In this document: piece by piece, positions 7,537-14,614 of the stretch
How positions within the stretch are numbered: position 1 is the first letter of the stretch
How the letters are laid out: each line of letters begins with the position of its first letter
Source of the DNA: an uncultured Eubacteriales bacterium
Lineage (GTDB): Bacteria; Bacillota; Clostridia; Peptostreptococcales; Anaerovoracaceae
Reading direction: 5' to 3'
DNA: 17,517 nt
Assembly: GCA_902772685.1 (NCBI GenBank)
Contig: CACYBO010000081.1
Location: 1 to 17,517, forward strand
Notes under the pieces: generated by a model
The model's database searches: none
Told to the model about the DNA's origin: nothing
What the model saw: the letters and a program-made list of their open reading frames with translations, nothing else
Program-made: the position numbers and the translations under genes

Positions 7537-8633
7537 TGCAGATGGATTTTCATTATTACGCTACATACTGCGCTGCCATTCTGGCGGGTTACTCGCATGA
7601 AGAGAGCATGGACATCTGCTACAGCGCACAGTTCGTGGACCACTGTTCCAAGACGCTTCTGCGCAAGGCGAAAGGCCCTTCTATGGCGGCGACGACGCAG
7701 CTTCAGCTCGAGCTGATGGATACGAGAACGGACATAGTGGGTCTGCAGGACATCACGCGCATCTGGGCTTCGTTCCATTTCTTACCTGCGGATCTGCAGG
7801 CACCCTCCGAAGGCGGCAGACGCTATCGGAGCAAGTACCGCATGATCTGCGGACCAAACGGAGAACTCGTGGCAAAAACAGTAGAACTCGCCAAAGGCGA
7901 AAGCCTCCAGGCCGTCGGCATCGCCATGCATGTTCTGGCTGATACCTGGGCGCACCGGTATTTCGCCGGAACGCCTTCGCTGGTCATAAACAATACAAAT
8001 TATCATTTCTACGAGATTCTTGGAGAAGGTGACGATGCGGAGACGCGCCGGGTCGCATTCCGGCACAGCCGGAACACGCCAGATGATCTGGAAGAAGGGA
8101 AATATACGAACAGTGTATTTCAAAGCAGTGAAAACCATGTGATGAATCTGGGACACGGCAGAGCAGGTCATCTGCCTGACTACAGCTTCGCCAGATATAA
8201 ATACCTGCCGGCGTGGGGAGATTATGTGGAGATCACAAAAGATAATCCTTCAGATTACATGCACGCGTTCGCTCAGATGGTTTATGCGCTCAGATATCTG
8301 CGCGGCGACATTCCGGCTTTTGAGACGGATACCTATGACACAGAGCACATCGCGGCGTATGAGCAGGAGATCAGGAATATCCTGACTCGCCGTCAGCTGG
8401 ATGCGTGTGAAGACTGGAAGGCGCTTGGCGAGAAGCTGTCCGGGCAGGTCATCGAGGATTTTGATCTGGCGAAATATGTGCCGGAATACAGGGAAGCAGA
8501 GAAAGGCGAAGAAAGGGATCAGCTCTTTCTCGGGAAGTTTATCGACGCGGCTCTTGCCCAGAAGAGCATGGTCACCAAAAGCATACGCGCAGCAGGAATC
8601 AAGCTGGCGGGAACCGGAGGTGATAAATCATGA
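7536..8633 (+). CDS. DUF6765-like protein with a zinc-dependent phospholipase C-type fold
   Basis: This 365-residue protein has no signal peptide or membrane helix, so it is probably cytoplasmic. The N-terminus (MDFHYYATYCAAILAGYSHEE, residues 3-23, then YSAQFVDHC) and the motif HVLADTWAHRYFAG (His132, Asp136, His140) follow the His/Asp pattern of zinc-phospholipase-C-like and S1/P1-like helical metalloproteins. The overall pattern matches what I know as DUF6765. The substrate is unknown, and the candidate metal ligands are His6, His132, Asp136 and His140 (inference). I prefer the ATG at 7536, six bases after GGAGGT, over GTG at 7533. The start overlaps the previous stop (TGATG) and its stop overlaps the next start (ATGA), so it is tightly coupled to both membrane-protein neighbours. 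Confidence 0.75.
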   Translation: MQMDFHYYATYCAAILAGYSHEESMDICYSAQFVDHCSKTLLRKAKGPSMAATTQLQLELMDTRTDIVGLQDITRIWASFHFLPADLQAPSEGGRRYRSKYRMICGPNGELVAKTVELAKGESLQAVGIAMHVLADTWAHRYFAGTPSLVINNTNYHFYEILGEGDDAETRRVAFRHSRNTPDDLEEGKYTNSVFQSSENHVMNLGHGRAGHLPDYSFARYKYLPAWGDYVEITKDNPSDYMHAFAQMVYALRYLRGDIPAFETDTYDTEHIAAYEQEIRNILTRRQLDACEDWKALGEKLSGQVIEDFDLAKYVPEYREAEKGEERDQLFLGKFIDAALAQKSMVTKSIRAAGIKLAGTGGDKS

Positions 8634-9175
8634 CGAAGATGAGACGTATCGGAAGCATTATTACAGGTCTGATCATGATTGCTGCCGGTTTCATGATGGC
8701 TGCCGATGCTAGAAATGTATATCAGCTGCTGATTGCCATACTCGGTATTTCGCTGCTGATATCCGGTATCCGGTCGCTGGTCTATTACGTTTCCATGGCA
8801 AGGCACATGGTCGGCGGCAGGGTCGCATTGTACAGGGCGGTCATCATTCTGGATATGGGCATGTTCACGCTGACGCTTACGGATCTTCCGCTGTTCTGTG
8901 TCGTTCTTTATCTCGCAGGACTTCATGGGTTCTCGGGAGTGATCGATATCCTGCGTTCACTGGAGTCCAGAAGACTGCAGGCCGCATCCTGGAGGCTGAA
9001 GTTCGGCAGCGGTGTGGTCAATCTGGTCATTGCGGGTATTTGTCTGTATTTCACCGGAGATGTGAAGGTCGCGGTAATCGTATACGCCATCGGTTTGATG
9101 TACTCCGGACTGTATTATATCATCCGGGCGTTCCGGAAATCTGCGATCGCATATGACGACAGTCCTGCTGTATGA
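8630..9175 (+). CDS. HdeD/DUF308-like membrane protein
   Basis: The 181-residue protein has about six hydrophobic segments in short hairpins (about residues 6-22, 28-46, 62-80, 84-102, 121-142 and 144-163), including GLIMIAAGFMMA and LIAILGISLLISGI. This two-by-two helix pattern with repeated Gly resembles the DUF308/HdeD group, whose E. coli member is linked to acid resistance; its mechanism is poorly known. The start overlaps the previous stop by four bases (ATGA), with GGAGG nine bases upstream inside the preceding gene. It is the last gene of the operon; about 140 bases without a gene follow. The family assignment rests on the pattern only, so it is moderate. Confidence 0.7.
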   Translation: MTKMRRIGSIITGLIMIAAGFMMAADARNVYQLLIAILGISLLISGIRSLVYYVSMARHMVGGRVALYRAVIILDMGMFTLTLTDLPLFCVVLYLAGLHGFSGVIDILRSLESRRLQAASWRLKFGSGVVNLVIAGICLYFTGDVKVAVIVYAIGLMYSGLYYIIRAFRKSAIAYDDSPAV

Positions 9176-9234
9176 TACCGCTAAATAATACTGTTGGATT
9201 TACGAAGAGACATAGTAGAAGACGGGTTTTTCGT

Positions 9235-9263
9235 GTATACTGATAGTTAAGGCGGAAATAATA
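9235..9263 (+). promoter_or_regulatory. Possible sigma-F-like promoter of the STAS operon
   Basis: The gap 9176-9313 holds GTATA (9235-9239) and GGAAATAATA (9254-9263), 14 bases apart. From memory these fit the Bacillus forespore sigma-F consensus (GYWTA, about 15 bases, GGNRANANTW). A sigma-A -10-like TATACT (9236-9241) overlaps the first element but has no good -35. Both readings are tentative. The rest of the gap is AT-rich with no hairpin, terminator or riboswitch that I can support. Confidence 0.3.
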
Positions 9264-9313
9264 TCTGATATCAATATTTCAATTCAATACAATAAACAGG
9301 AGGAACAATTGAA

Positions 9314-9610
9314 ATGAACATTACTAAGAATCTGGACGGTGAAAAACTTACAGTTGCTGTAAGCGGAAGACTGGACACGATGACTGCTCCGGAACTGGAT
9401 GAGGAACTGAAGGCTTCTCTCGACGGAGTGCAGGAACTGGTTATTGATTTTACAGAGACTGAGTACATTTCATCAGCAGGACTTCGGGTTCTTCTCTCCG
9501 CGCACAAAACAATGGCAAAGCAGGGAAGCATGACAGTGACCGGTGTGAATGACATCATCATGGAGATTTTCGAAGTAACCGGATTCACTGAGATTCTGAC
9601 GATCGAGTAA
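9314..9610 (+). CDS. STAS-domain anti-sigma factor antagonist (SpoIIAA/RsbV-like)
   Basis: This 98-residue protein is a single STAS domain of usual length. VSGRLDTMTAPEL (about residues 15-27) is the typical first conserved block, and EYISSAGLRVLL (50-61) carries the switch serine. By alignment with SpoIIAA Ser58 the expected phosphorylation site is Ser54. Such proteins are phosphorylated by an HATPase kinase of the SpoIIAB/RsbW type and, when unphosphorylated, bind that kinase to free its partner. AGGAGGA lies nine bases before the ATG. The next gene begins 12 bases after the stop and opens with a closely similar STAS domain (shared YISSAGLR and TGFTEI), so the two look like a tandem duplication in which one copy was fused. 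No sigma factor gene is nearby. Confidence 0.92.
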   Translation: MNITKNLDGEKLTVAVSGRLDTMTAPELDEELKASLDGVQELVIDFTETEYISSAGLRVLLSAHKTMAKQGSMTVTGVNDIIMEIFEVTGFTEILTIE

Positions 9611-9622
9611 GAGGATGGACAC

Positions 9623-11212
9623 ATGAAGGAAGTGAAAGGGGATCTTCAAGGCGATGCGCTGGTGATAAAATTGTCCGGACGTATTGATTCCGGCAATGCC
9701 GCGCAGGCAGAAGAGGAGATTCAGGCAATCATTGCGGAGAGCGGAGCATCTTCGCTGATTATCGATGTGCAGGAGCTGGAGTACATATCCAGCGCGGGCC
9801 TGCGGATTTTGCTGCGCCTGAAAAAGAACTTTGACGATCTTCGTGTGACCGGCGCAAAACCTGAAGTGTTTGAACTGCTGCAGCTGACAGGTTTTACGGA
9901 AATCATGTCTGTCGAGAGAGCATACAGACAGGTGTCGCTTGAAGGATGTGAAGTGATCGGTGAAGGCGCCAACGGAACCGTATACCGAATTGACGGGGAC
10001 AATGTCGTCAAGGTGTACAACGACCCGGAGGCACTGGAAGAAATCGAGAATGAGCGTGAAGTCGCGAGACTTGCGCTGATACTCGGCGTACCGACTGCCA
10101 TCCCTTACGACGTAGTCCGCGTGGGAGACAGCTACGGATCTGTATTTGAACTTCTTGACGCCAGGTCCTTCTCAAAGATACTGGCAGAACACCCGGAGAA
10201 GATGGACTGGTGCGTGCAGGAATACGTGGATCTTCTGCGCAGGATTCATAGAATTATTGTTCCGAAGGGGAAACTGCCTGACATGCGGAAGACTGCCATT
10301 TCATGGGCGAAGTTCACGAGTGACTATTTGCCGGAGGAAGCCGGAAGGAAACTCAGGCATCTCATCATGGATGTACCGCAGGACAATCATATGATTCACG
10401 GCGACTACCACACGAAGAATATTCAGCTGATCGGCGATGAAGTGCTGCTGATCGATATGGATACTCTCGCCGTAGGACATCCTGTCTTTGAACTCGGCTC
10501 GATGTACAATGCGTTTGTTGGATTCGGTGATTACGACACCGAACAGACGAAGAGGTTCATGGGAATCGAGCGGGAGGATGCCTTTGCGTTCTGGAGAAAA
10601 TCGCTGGCGGCCTATCTGGGAACGGATGATGAAGAAATCATAAAGTCAGTGGAAGATAAAGCCCGCATCGTCGGCTACACACGGCTGATTCGGAGATCGA
10701 TCCGCAGAGGCGGGCTGGAAGATTCGTTCAGGAAGGCGGAGATCGATTTGTGGAAGAAGGAACTGCTGGAGCTCCTGGATAAAGTGGACACCCTTATGTT
10801 CCTGCCGAATGAGATAAAAGTGGATGCGACGATTAAGAACCTGAATGAGGTTATTGCATTCCTGAACGGCCATCTTGAGAAAAACGGATGTCCTCTCAAG
10901 GCGCAGAATGAAGTGCAGCTCGCTGTGGAAGAGATCTATGCGAACATAGCCAAGTACGCATATACGCAGGGCACAGGCGAAGCAGTGATCCGTGTTGAAG
11001 CGGACCGTGATTCGAAGGGAGTGACCATCACATTTACGGATCAGGGGAGACCGTACAATCCGCTTGAGAGGGAGGCGCCCGATGTGACGCTGCCCGCGAG
11101 TGAACGTCAGATTGGAGGTCTCGGCATTTTCCTCGTCAGAAACATCATGGATGATATGCAGTACGAATACCGGGACGGAAGCAATATACTGACGATAAAG
11201 AAAAGCTGGTAA
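9623..11212 (+). CDS. Three-domain fusion: STAS - APH/TIGR02172-like kinase - HATPase
   Basis: This 529-residue soluble protein has three domains. Residues 1-100 are a STAS domain with YISSAGLR; the likely phospho-serine is Ser57. Residues about 110-385 are an APH/choline-kinase-like fold of the TIGR02172 type: glycine loop GEGANGTVY from Gly113, Lys130 in VVKVY, catalytic HGDYHTKN (Asp261, Asn266) and metal-binding Asp278 in LIDMD. Residues about 395-529 are a SpoIIAB/RsbW-like HATPase: N-box EEIYANIAKYAY (Asn441), G1 box TDQGRP (Asp473) and G2 box GGLGIFLVRN (Gly498-Gly501). All nucleotide-binding signatures look intact in both ATP-using domains. The 98-residue STAS protein encoded just upstream is an obvious substrate or partner. 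The target of the APH-like domain is unknown. GAGGA is seven bases before the ATG. Confidence 0.9.
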   Translation: MKEVKGDLQGDALVIKLSGRIDSGNAAQAEEEIQAIIAESGASSLIIDVQELEYISSAGLRILLRLKKNFDDLRVTGAKPEVFELLQLTGFTEIMSVERAYRQVSLEGCEVIGEGANGTVYRIDGDNVVKVYNDPEALEEIENEREVARLALILGVPTAIPYDVVRVGDSYGSVFELLDARSFSKILAEHPEKMDWCVQEYVDLLRRIHRIIVPKGKLPDMRKTAISWAKFTSDYLPEEAGRKLRHLIMDVPQDNHMIHGDYHTKNIQLIGDEVLLIDMDTLAVGHPVFELGSMYNAFVGFGDYDTEQTKRFMGIEREDAFAFWRKSLAAYLGTDDEEIIKSVEDKARIVGYTRLIRRSIRRGGLEDSFRKAEIDLWKKELLELLDKVDTLMFLPNEIKVDATIKNLNEVIAFLNGHLEKNGCPLKAQNEVQLAVEEIYANIAKYAYTQGTGEAVIRVEADRDSKGVTITFTDQGRPYNPLEREAPDVTLPASERQIGGLGIFLVRNIMDDMQYEYRDGSNILTIKKSW

Positions 11213-11218
11213 CACGGC

Positions 11219-11224
11219 GGAGGA
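11219..11224 (+). promoter_or_regulatory. Ribosome binding site deciding the homoserine dehydrogenase start
   Basis: GGAGGA lies only two bases from the ATG at 11227 but eight bases from the in-frame ATG at 11233. The second spacing is normal, so I chose 11233; the longer form would add Met-Asn at the N-terminus. Confidence 0.6.
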
Positions 11225-11232
11225 TAATGAAT

Positions 11233-12246
11233 ATGGAAACAATCAGGATTGCATTGATCGGATATGGCAATGTGGGAAAAGCATTTGCCGATATGCTCCT
11301 GCGTAAAGAAGGCTTCCTGCGGGAAGCCTTTGATGTAAAGGCGGAAATCACGGCGATATGCACCCGCCGTCTGGGCGGCTGCATGGATGCTGAGGGAATC
11401 AATACCGCGGCGCTGACGGAGGATAAGTTCGACAAATCACTGGACGCCCTCACCATCATCGATGCGGGAGAGTATGATGTCATGATCGAGCTGACGCCGA
11501 TTAACATCATGACCGGCATGCCGGCTACGGAGCACATACGCCGGGCGCTCAGACTGGGCAAGCACGTTATAACGGCCAATAAAGGTCCGATCGCATGGCA
11601 CTACCGCGAACTCAAGAACCTGGCGGAAGAGCAGGGTGTAAGCTTTTGCTATGAGGCGACGGTCATGGACGGGGTTCCGGTCTACAACCTGACGAAGCAG
11701 AATCTCATGGGATGCAGAATCACAGAAGTGGAAGGGATTCTCAACGCCACCACGAATTTCATTCTCACGGAAATGGAGAAGGGAGTCAGCTTCGAAGACG
11801 CCGTAGAAGAAGGCAGGCGCCAGGGCTTTGTGGAGGCGGATGCGAGTATGGATATAGACGGGTGGGACGCGTCAGCGAAACTGACCGCCCTGATGAATGT
11901 TCTGATGGACGTGGAGATCACGCCTGTGGATATACGCAGAACGGGAATCGGCGGCGTGACACCCGAGGATATAGAAGAAGCAAAAGCGCACGGCAAGAGA
12001 ATCAAGCTCATCTGCCGCGGTTTTTTGGAAGACGGAAAACCGGTCGGCATCGTCGAGCCGACTCTGGTGGAAGAAGGGTCGCTCGCAACGACGATGATGG
12101 GTACAGCGTCTTATGTCACGATTGTCACCGACCTTATGGGAGGCGTTACGGTGATCGAAGAACCCTTTGAGCCGGAGATCGATCACACGGCATACGGAGT
12201 GCTGAGCGATCTGCTGCGGGTGCTTACGGACAATGTTGCACACTAG
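11233..12246 (+). CDS. hom: Homoserine dehydrogenase, short form without ACT domain
   Basis: The enzyme reduces aspartate semialdehyde to homoserine with NAD(P)H, the branch step towards threonine and methionine. In this 337-residue cytoplasmic protein the nucleotide-binding loop is GYGNVG (residues 10-15), TANKGP contains Lys117, the family block GILNATTNFIL follows, and the catalytic segment has Glu201, Asp212 and Lys216 (EADASMDIDGWDASAK). The usual ADP/ADPT sequence in that segment reads ADAS here, a mild deviation. The protein ends right after the catalytic domain, so it lacks the C-terminal ACT domain of many Gram-positive homoserine dehydrogenases. It lies 20 bases after the STAS fusion gene and 74 bases before an aspartokinase homologue that does carry ACT domains. 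Confidence 0.9.
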   Translation: METIRIALIGYGNVGKAFADMLLRKEGFLREAFDVKAEITAICTRRLGGCMDAEGINTAALTEDKFDKSLDALTIIDAGEYDVMIELTPINIMTGMPATEHIRRALRLGKHVITANKGPIAWHYRELKNLAEEQGVSFCYEATVMDGVPVYNLTKQNLMGCRITEVEGILNATTNFILTEMEKGVSFEDAVEEGRRQGFVEADASMDIDGWDASAKLTALMNVLMDVEITPVDIRRTGIGGVTPEDIEEAKAHGKRIKLICRGFLEDGKPVGIVEPTLVEEGSLATTMMGTASYVTIVTDLMGGVTVIEEPFEPEIDHTAYGVLSDLLRVLTDNVAH

Positions 12247-12259
12247 CGGGAGAAAGTGT

Positions 12260-12287
12260 TTGAAATGAGAATAATATGTGCGATAAT
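12260..12287 (+). promoter_or_regulatory. Internal promoter before the aspartokinase-like gene
   Basis: A -35 TTGAAA (12260-12265), a 16-base spacer and an extended -10 (TGC then GATAAT, 12279-12287) sit in the 74-base gap after the homoserine dehydrogenase gene. It would allow separate expression of the aspartokinase-like gene and those downstream. No T-box or other leader element fits in the remaining space. Confidence 0.5.
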
Positions 12288-12320
12288 GGAAGCAGAAACA
12301 CAGAGCAGGAGGAGTAACTG

Positions 12321-13523
12321 ATGTATTTGGTGCAAAAATACGGCGGCGATTATCTGAAGGATATGGAAGGGCTAGCGGCGATAGCGGATTATGTCGCGGA
12401 GAACCGCGGGGAACTCGGGCAGCTGGTGCTTGTAACAGCCGCGATGCATGAGATTGCCAAGGAGATGATGGAACGGGCGGAGCAGTTCAAGAAAGGCGTT
12501 GGCAAACCGGAACTGGACGCACTGTTTTCGGCAAGTGAATATCAGACAGCGGCGCTCATGGCGAGTGCACTGGAGCAGAGGGGCGTTCCGGCGAGGGTGA
12601 TCAGTGATATCCGCGGACATTCACTGTCCCCGGCCGACATCGAAAGCGGCAAACATGAGATCATTCTCACAGATATAGAAAAGGCGCTCGAAGAGGGACT
12701 GGTTCCCGTCATTTCAGGATTCCAGGGAATCGGAGAGTTTGAGATGGGCGACCGGATGGGCCGTTACGGAGCGGCGGCGACAGCCGTTGCGATTGCAGGA
12801 GCATTGGGATGCGAGTGCGAACTGTACGGCAATACGAAAAAAGTATACGTAATCGATCCGCGCGTTACGGAAGACAGAAAGAAGTTTGATACCATCAGCT
12901 ATGACGAGGCGATGGAGATGATCATGCTCGGCGAGGGGGATCTGGAAGCGGAAGCTCTGCAGCTGGCTGACATGCTGGACGTCAAACTGTACGTCGGACC
13001 GGCGTTTGAAAAGGAGAAGACAGGAGGGACATACATCGTGGACAGAAAACTGATTGTAGGAGAATCAGCGGTAAGCGGAATCAGCACTTATGATGGTGTG
13101 GTGATATATACGATAAAGGGAATCCCGAATCAGGGGGATGTAGTGGCGGAGCTCTTTGAACTGCTCGGCGAACTGAAGGTCAACCTGAATGTGATATCGC
13201 AGCAGCCGTATCAGGAGAACACATCGGTCGTCTCATTCAGCTGTGAAAAAGACGATATTGAGAGAATCGATGAAGCCCTGTCGATCAACGCCAGGTTCAA
13301 TTCTCTTGACACAAGCAAGTTCGAAGATGTCTGTATGATCTCGCTGGTCGGTGTGGGAATGGCTACTCACGTGGGCGTTGCGGGAAAAGTATTCTCGACC
13401 CTTGCAGAGGAGGGAATCCCGCAGTACAACATAACAACATCAGAAATATCCATTTCCGCGACCATCGATGCAGCGAATAAAGCAAAGGCAATCGTGGCAC
13501 TGGCGGAAGCATTCAATCTGTAA
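12321..13523 (+). CDS. Aspartokinase homologue with altered active site and intact ACT domains
   Basis: The 400-residue protein aligns end to end with monofunctional aspartate kinases, which phosphorylate aspartate at the head of the lysine, threonine and methionine pathway. Several catalytic motifs are changed. KFGGTS reads KYGGDY (residues 6-11); GRGGSDTTA reads GRYGAAATA (147-155), losing the Ser-Asp; YTDVDGVYTADPR reads YGNTKKVYVIDPR (169-181), losing both acidic residues of the nucleotide-site block; and GAKVLHP is replaced by GEGDLEA. Retained are Lys6, Gly8-Gly9, Glu73 (region of the substrate-site Glu), Arg148 and DPR. The two C-terminal ACT domains look normal (GIPNQGDVVAELFELL; GVAGKVF..LAEEGI). 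It is probably inactive or altered as a kinase and may act as a regulatory, amino-acid-sensing partner of the ACT-less homoserine dehydrogenase upstream (inference). AGGAGGAG precedes the ATG by six bases. Confidence 0.85.
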   Translation: MYLVQKYGGDYLKDMEGLAAIADYVAENRGELGQLVLVTAAMHEIAKEMMERAEQFKKGVGKPELDALFSASEYQTAALMASALEQRGVPARVISDIRGHSLSPADIESGKHEIILTDIEKALEEGLVPVISGFQGIGEFEMGDRMGRYGAAATAVAIAGALGCECELYGNTKKVYVIDPRVTEDRKKFDTISYDEAMEMIMLGEGDLEAEALQLADMLDVKLYVGPAFEKEKTGGTYIVDRKLIVGESAVSGISTYDGVVIYTIKGIPNQGDVVAELFELLGELKVNLNVISQQPYQENTSVVSFSCEKDDIERIDEALSINARFNSLDTSKFEDVCMISLVGVGMATHVGVAGKVFSTLAEEGIPQYNITTSEISISATIDAANKAKAIVALAEAFNL

Positions 13524-13540
13524 AACCGTCTGCAGACACA

Positions 13541-13551
13541 TGATATACAAT
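13541..13551 (+). promoter_or_regulatory. Weak extended -10 before the serine acetyltransferase gene
   Basis: TGA followed by TATACA (13541-13549) resembles an extended -10, but no convincing -35 lies 16-18 bases upstream. The serine acetyltransferase gene may simply be read from upstream promoters. Confidence 0.2.
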
Positions 13552-13572
13552 ACGACCGGAGGAGACTGATTT

Positions 13573-14580
13573 ATGGACGAAAAGAAAGTGAGAAACGAAG
13601 TCGATGAGATCGTGGAACTGGTACTGAAGGACTACGACCAGGGAAGAGACATCGACAATATGAATATATTCGATCAGCCGGACAGGGACGAGGTCATCGA
13701 GATCGTCAACAAACTGCTGGGCGTGCTGTTCCCGGGCTACTACAGGGATAAGGGGTACAAGTTCTACAACATGTACAGCAAGCTGGCGCTGCAGTTCGAA
13801 GACATCATGTACTATCTTTCCAGGCAGATCGCTCTGGCACTCGCCTTTGACGGCAAATACGGAAGCCTGAAGGAAGAAGAACTGGACGAAGAAGCACAGA
13901 AGATCACACTCGAGTTCTTCCGCAAGATTCCGGAGATCCGCGCCAAGGTCAATACGGATATCCAGGCGACCTATGACGGGGATCCGGCGGCGTACAACAA
14001 GGAAGAAATCGTGCTGAGCTATCCGGGTCTTCTGGCCAGCACCGTGTACCGCGTCGCCCATGAGCTGCATCTGCTCGGCGTACGGATCCTGCCGCGCATG
14101 ATGTCGGAATACGCGCACAGCATCACAGGCATAGACATTCATCCGGCAGCGCGGATCGGCGAGTACTTCTTCATGGACCACGGAACCGGTATCGTCATCG
14201 GGTCCACATCGGTCATCGGAGAACATGTTAAGATCTATCAGGGTGTTACGATCGGCGCTCTCTCCACGAAGGGCGGACACGCGCTCAACGGCACCCGCCG
14301 TCACCCGACACTGGAGGATGATGTGACGATCTATTCCGGCGCGTCGATTCTGGGCGGCAACACCGTGATCGGCAAAGGCTCTATTATCGGCGGCAACGCG
14401 TTCATTACCGAATCTGTTCCGCCGGGATCACGCGTGAGCATGAACAGCAACACCTTAAACGGCAGCGCTGAAGCTTCAGGCGGCATGCGCATCGAAAAAT
14501 GCGAGACCACCTGCGATGACTGCGATAATGATACCTGTTGGGTCGCCAACGTGACCGAATGGGAATTAGATAAGAAGTGA
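13573..14580 (+). CDS. cysE: Serine O-acetyltransferase, EpsC/long form with cysteine-rich tail
   Basis: The enzyme transfers acetyl from acetyl-CoA to L-serine, making O-acetylserine for cysteine synthesis. The 335-residue protein has a helical N-terminal region (about 1-180) typical of the long EpsC-like form, then a left-handed beta-helix of hexapeptide repeats (about 185-285). The catalytic pair is in MDHGTGIVIG (Asp202, His203), and KIYQGVTIGA, GGHALNGTRRHP and SIIGGNAFI are family blocks. The C-terminal tail (about 295-335) contains Cys310, Cys314, Cys317 and Cys322 (C-x3-C-x2-C-x4-C), which ordinary relatives that I know lack at this place. This could bind a metal or respond to thiols or cysteine (inference). 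GGAGGAG is eight bases before the ATG, and the gene follows the aspartokinase homologue by 49 bases. Cysteine also feeds methionine made from homoserine, which fits the neighbours. Confidence 0.92.
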   Translation: MDEKKVRNEVDEIVELVLKDYDQGRDIDNMNIFDQPDRDEVIEIVNKLLGVLFPGYYRDKGYKFYNMYSKLALQFEDIMYYLSRQIALALAFDGKYGSLKEEELDEEAQKITLEFFRKIPEIRAKVNTDIQATYDGDPAAYNKEEIVLSYPGLLASTVYRVAHELHLLGVRILPRMMSEYAHSITGIDIHPAARIGEYFFMDHGTGIVIGSTSVIGEHVKIYQGVTIGALSTKGGHALNGTRRHPTLEDDVTIYSGASILGGNTVIGKGSIIGGNAFITESVPPGSRVSMNSNTLNGSAEASGGMRIEKCETTCDDCDNDTCWVANVTEWELDKK

Positions 14581-14600
14581 AGTTATGCGAGAGGCAACAC

Positions 14601-14606
14601 AGGAGG
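14601..14606 (+). promoter_or_regulatory. Ribosome binding site deciding the hydratase start
   Basis: AGGAGG lies eight bases before the ATG at 14615. An in-frame ATG at 14585 would add ten residues but has no Shine-Dalgarno and would place this site inside the coding sequence, so 14615 is the better start. Confidence 0.8.
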
Positions 14607-14614
14607 AAGATGAA

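Noticed and set aside
9195..9221. Sigma-H-like elements (TGGATTT and AGAAG) upstream of the STAS gene
   Set aside because: The second element mismatches the consensus and the 15-base spacing is too long; the sigma-F-like reading fits better.
10646..11242. A 198-codon antisense frame over the HATPase domain
   Set aside because: It lies entirely opposite conserved N, G1 and G2 boxes of the fusion gene and shows no domain of its own.
11213..12320. T-box or other riboswitch controlling homoserine dehydrogenase or the aspartokinase-like gene
   Set aside because: The non-coding gaps are 20 and 74 bases, too short for a T-box, lysine or SAM riboswitch.
14585..14614. Ten-residue N-terminal extension of the hydratase
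   Set aside because: There is no ribosome binding site before 14585, while AGGAGG lies at an ideal distance from 14615, where the sequence begins to look like the family.
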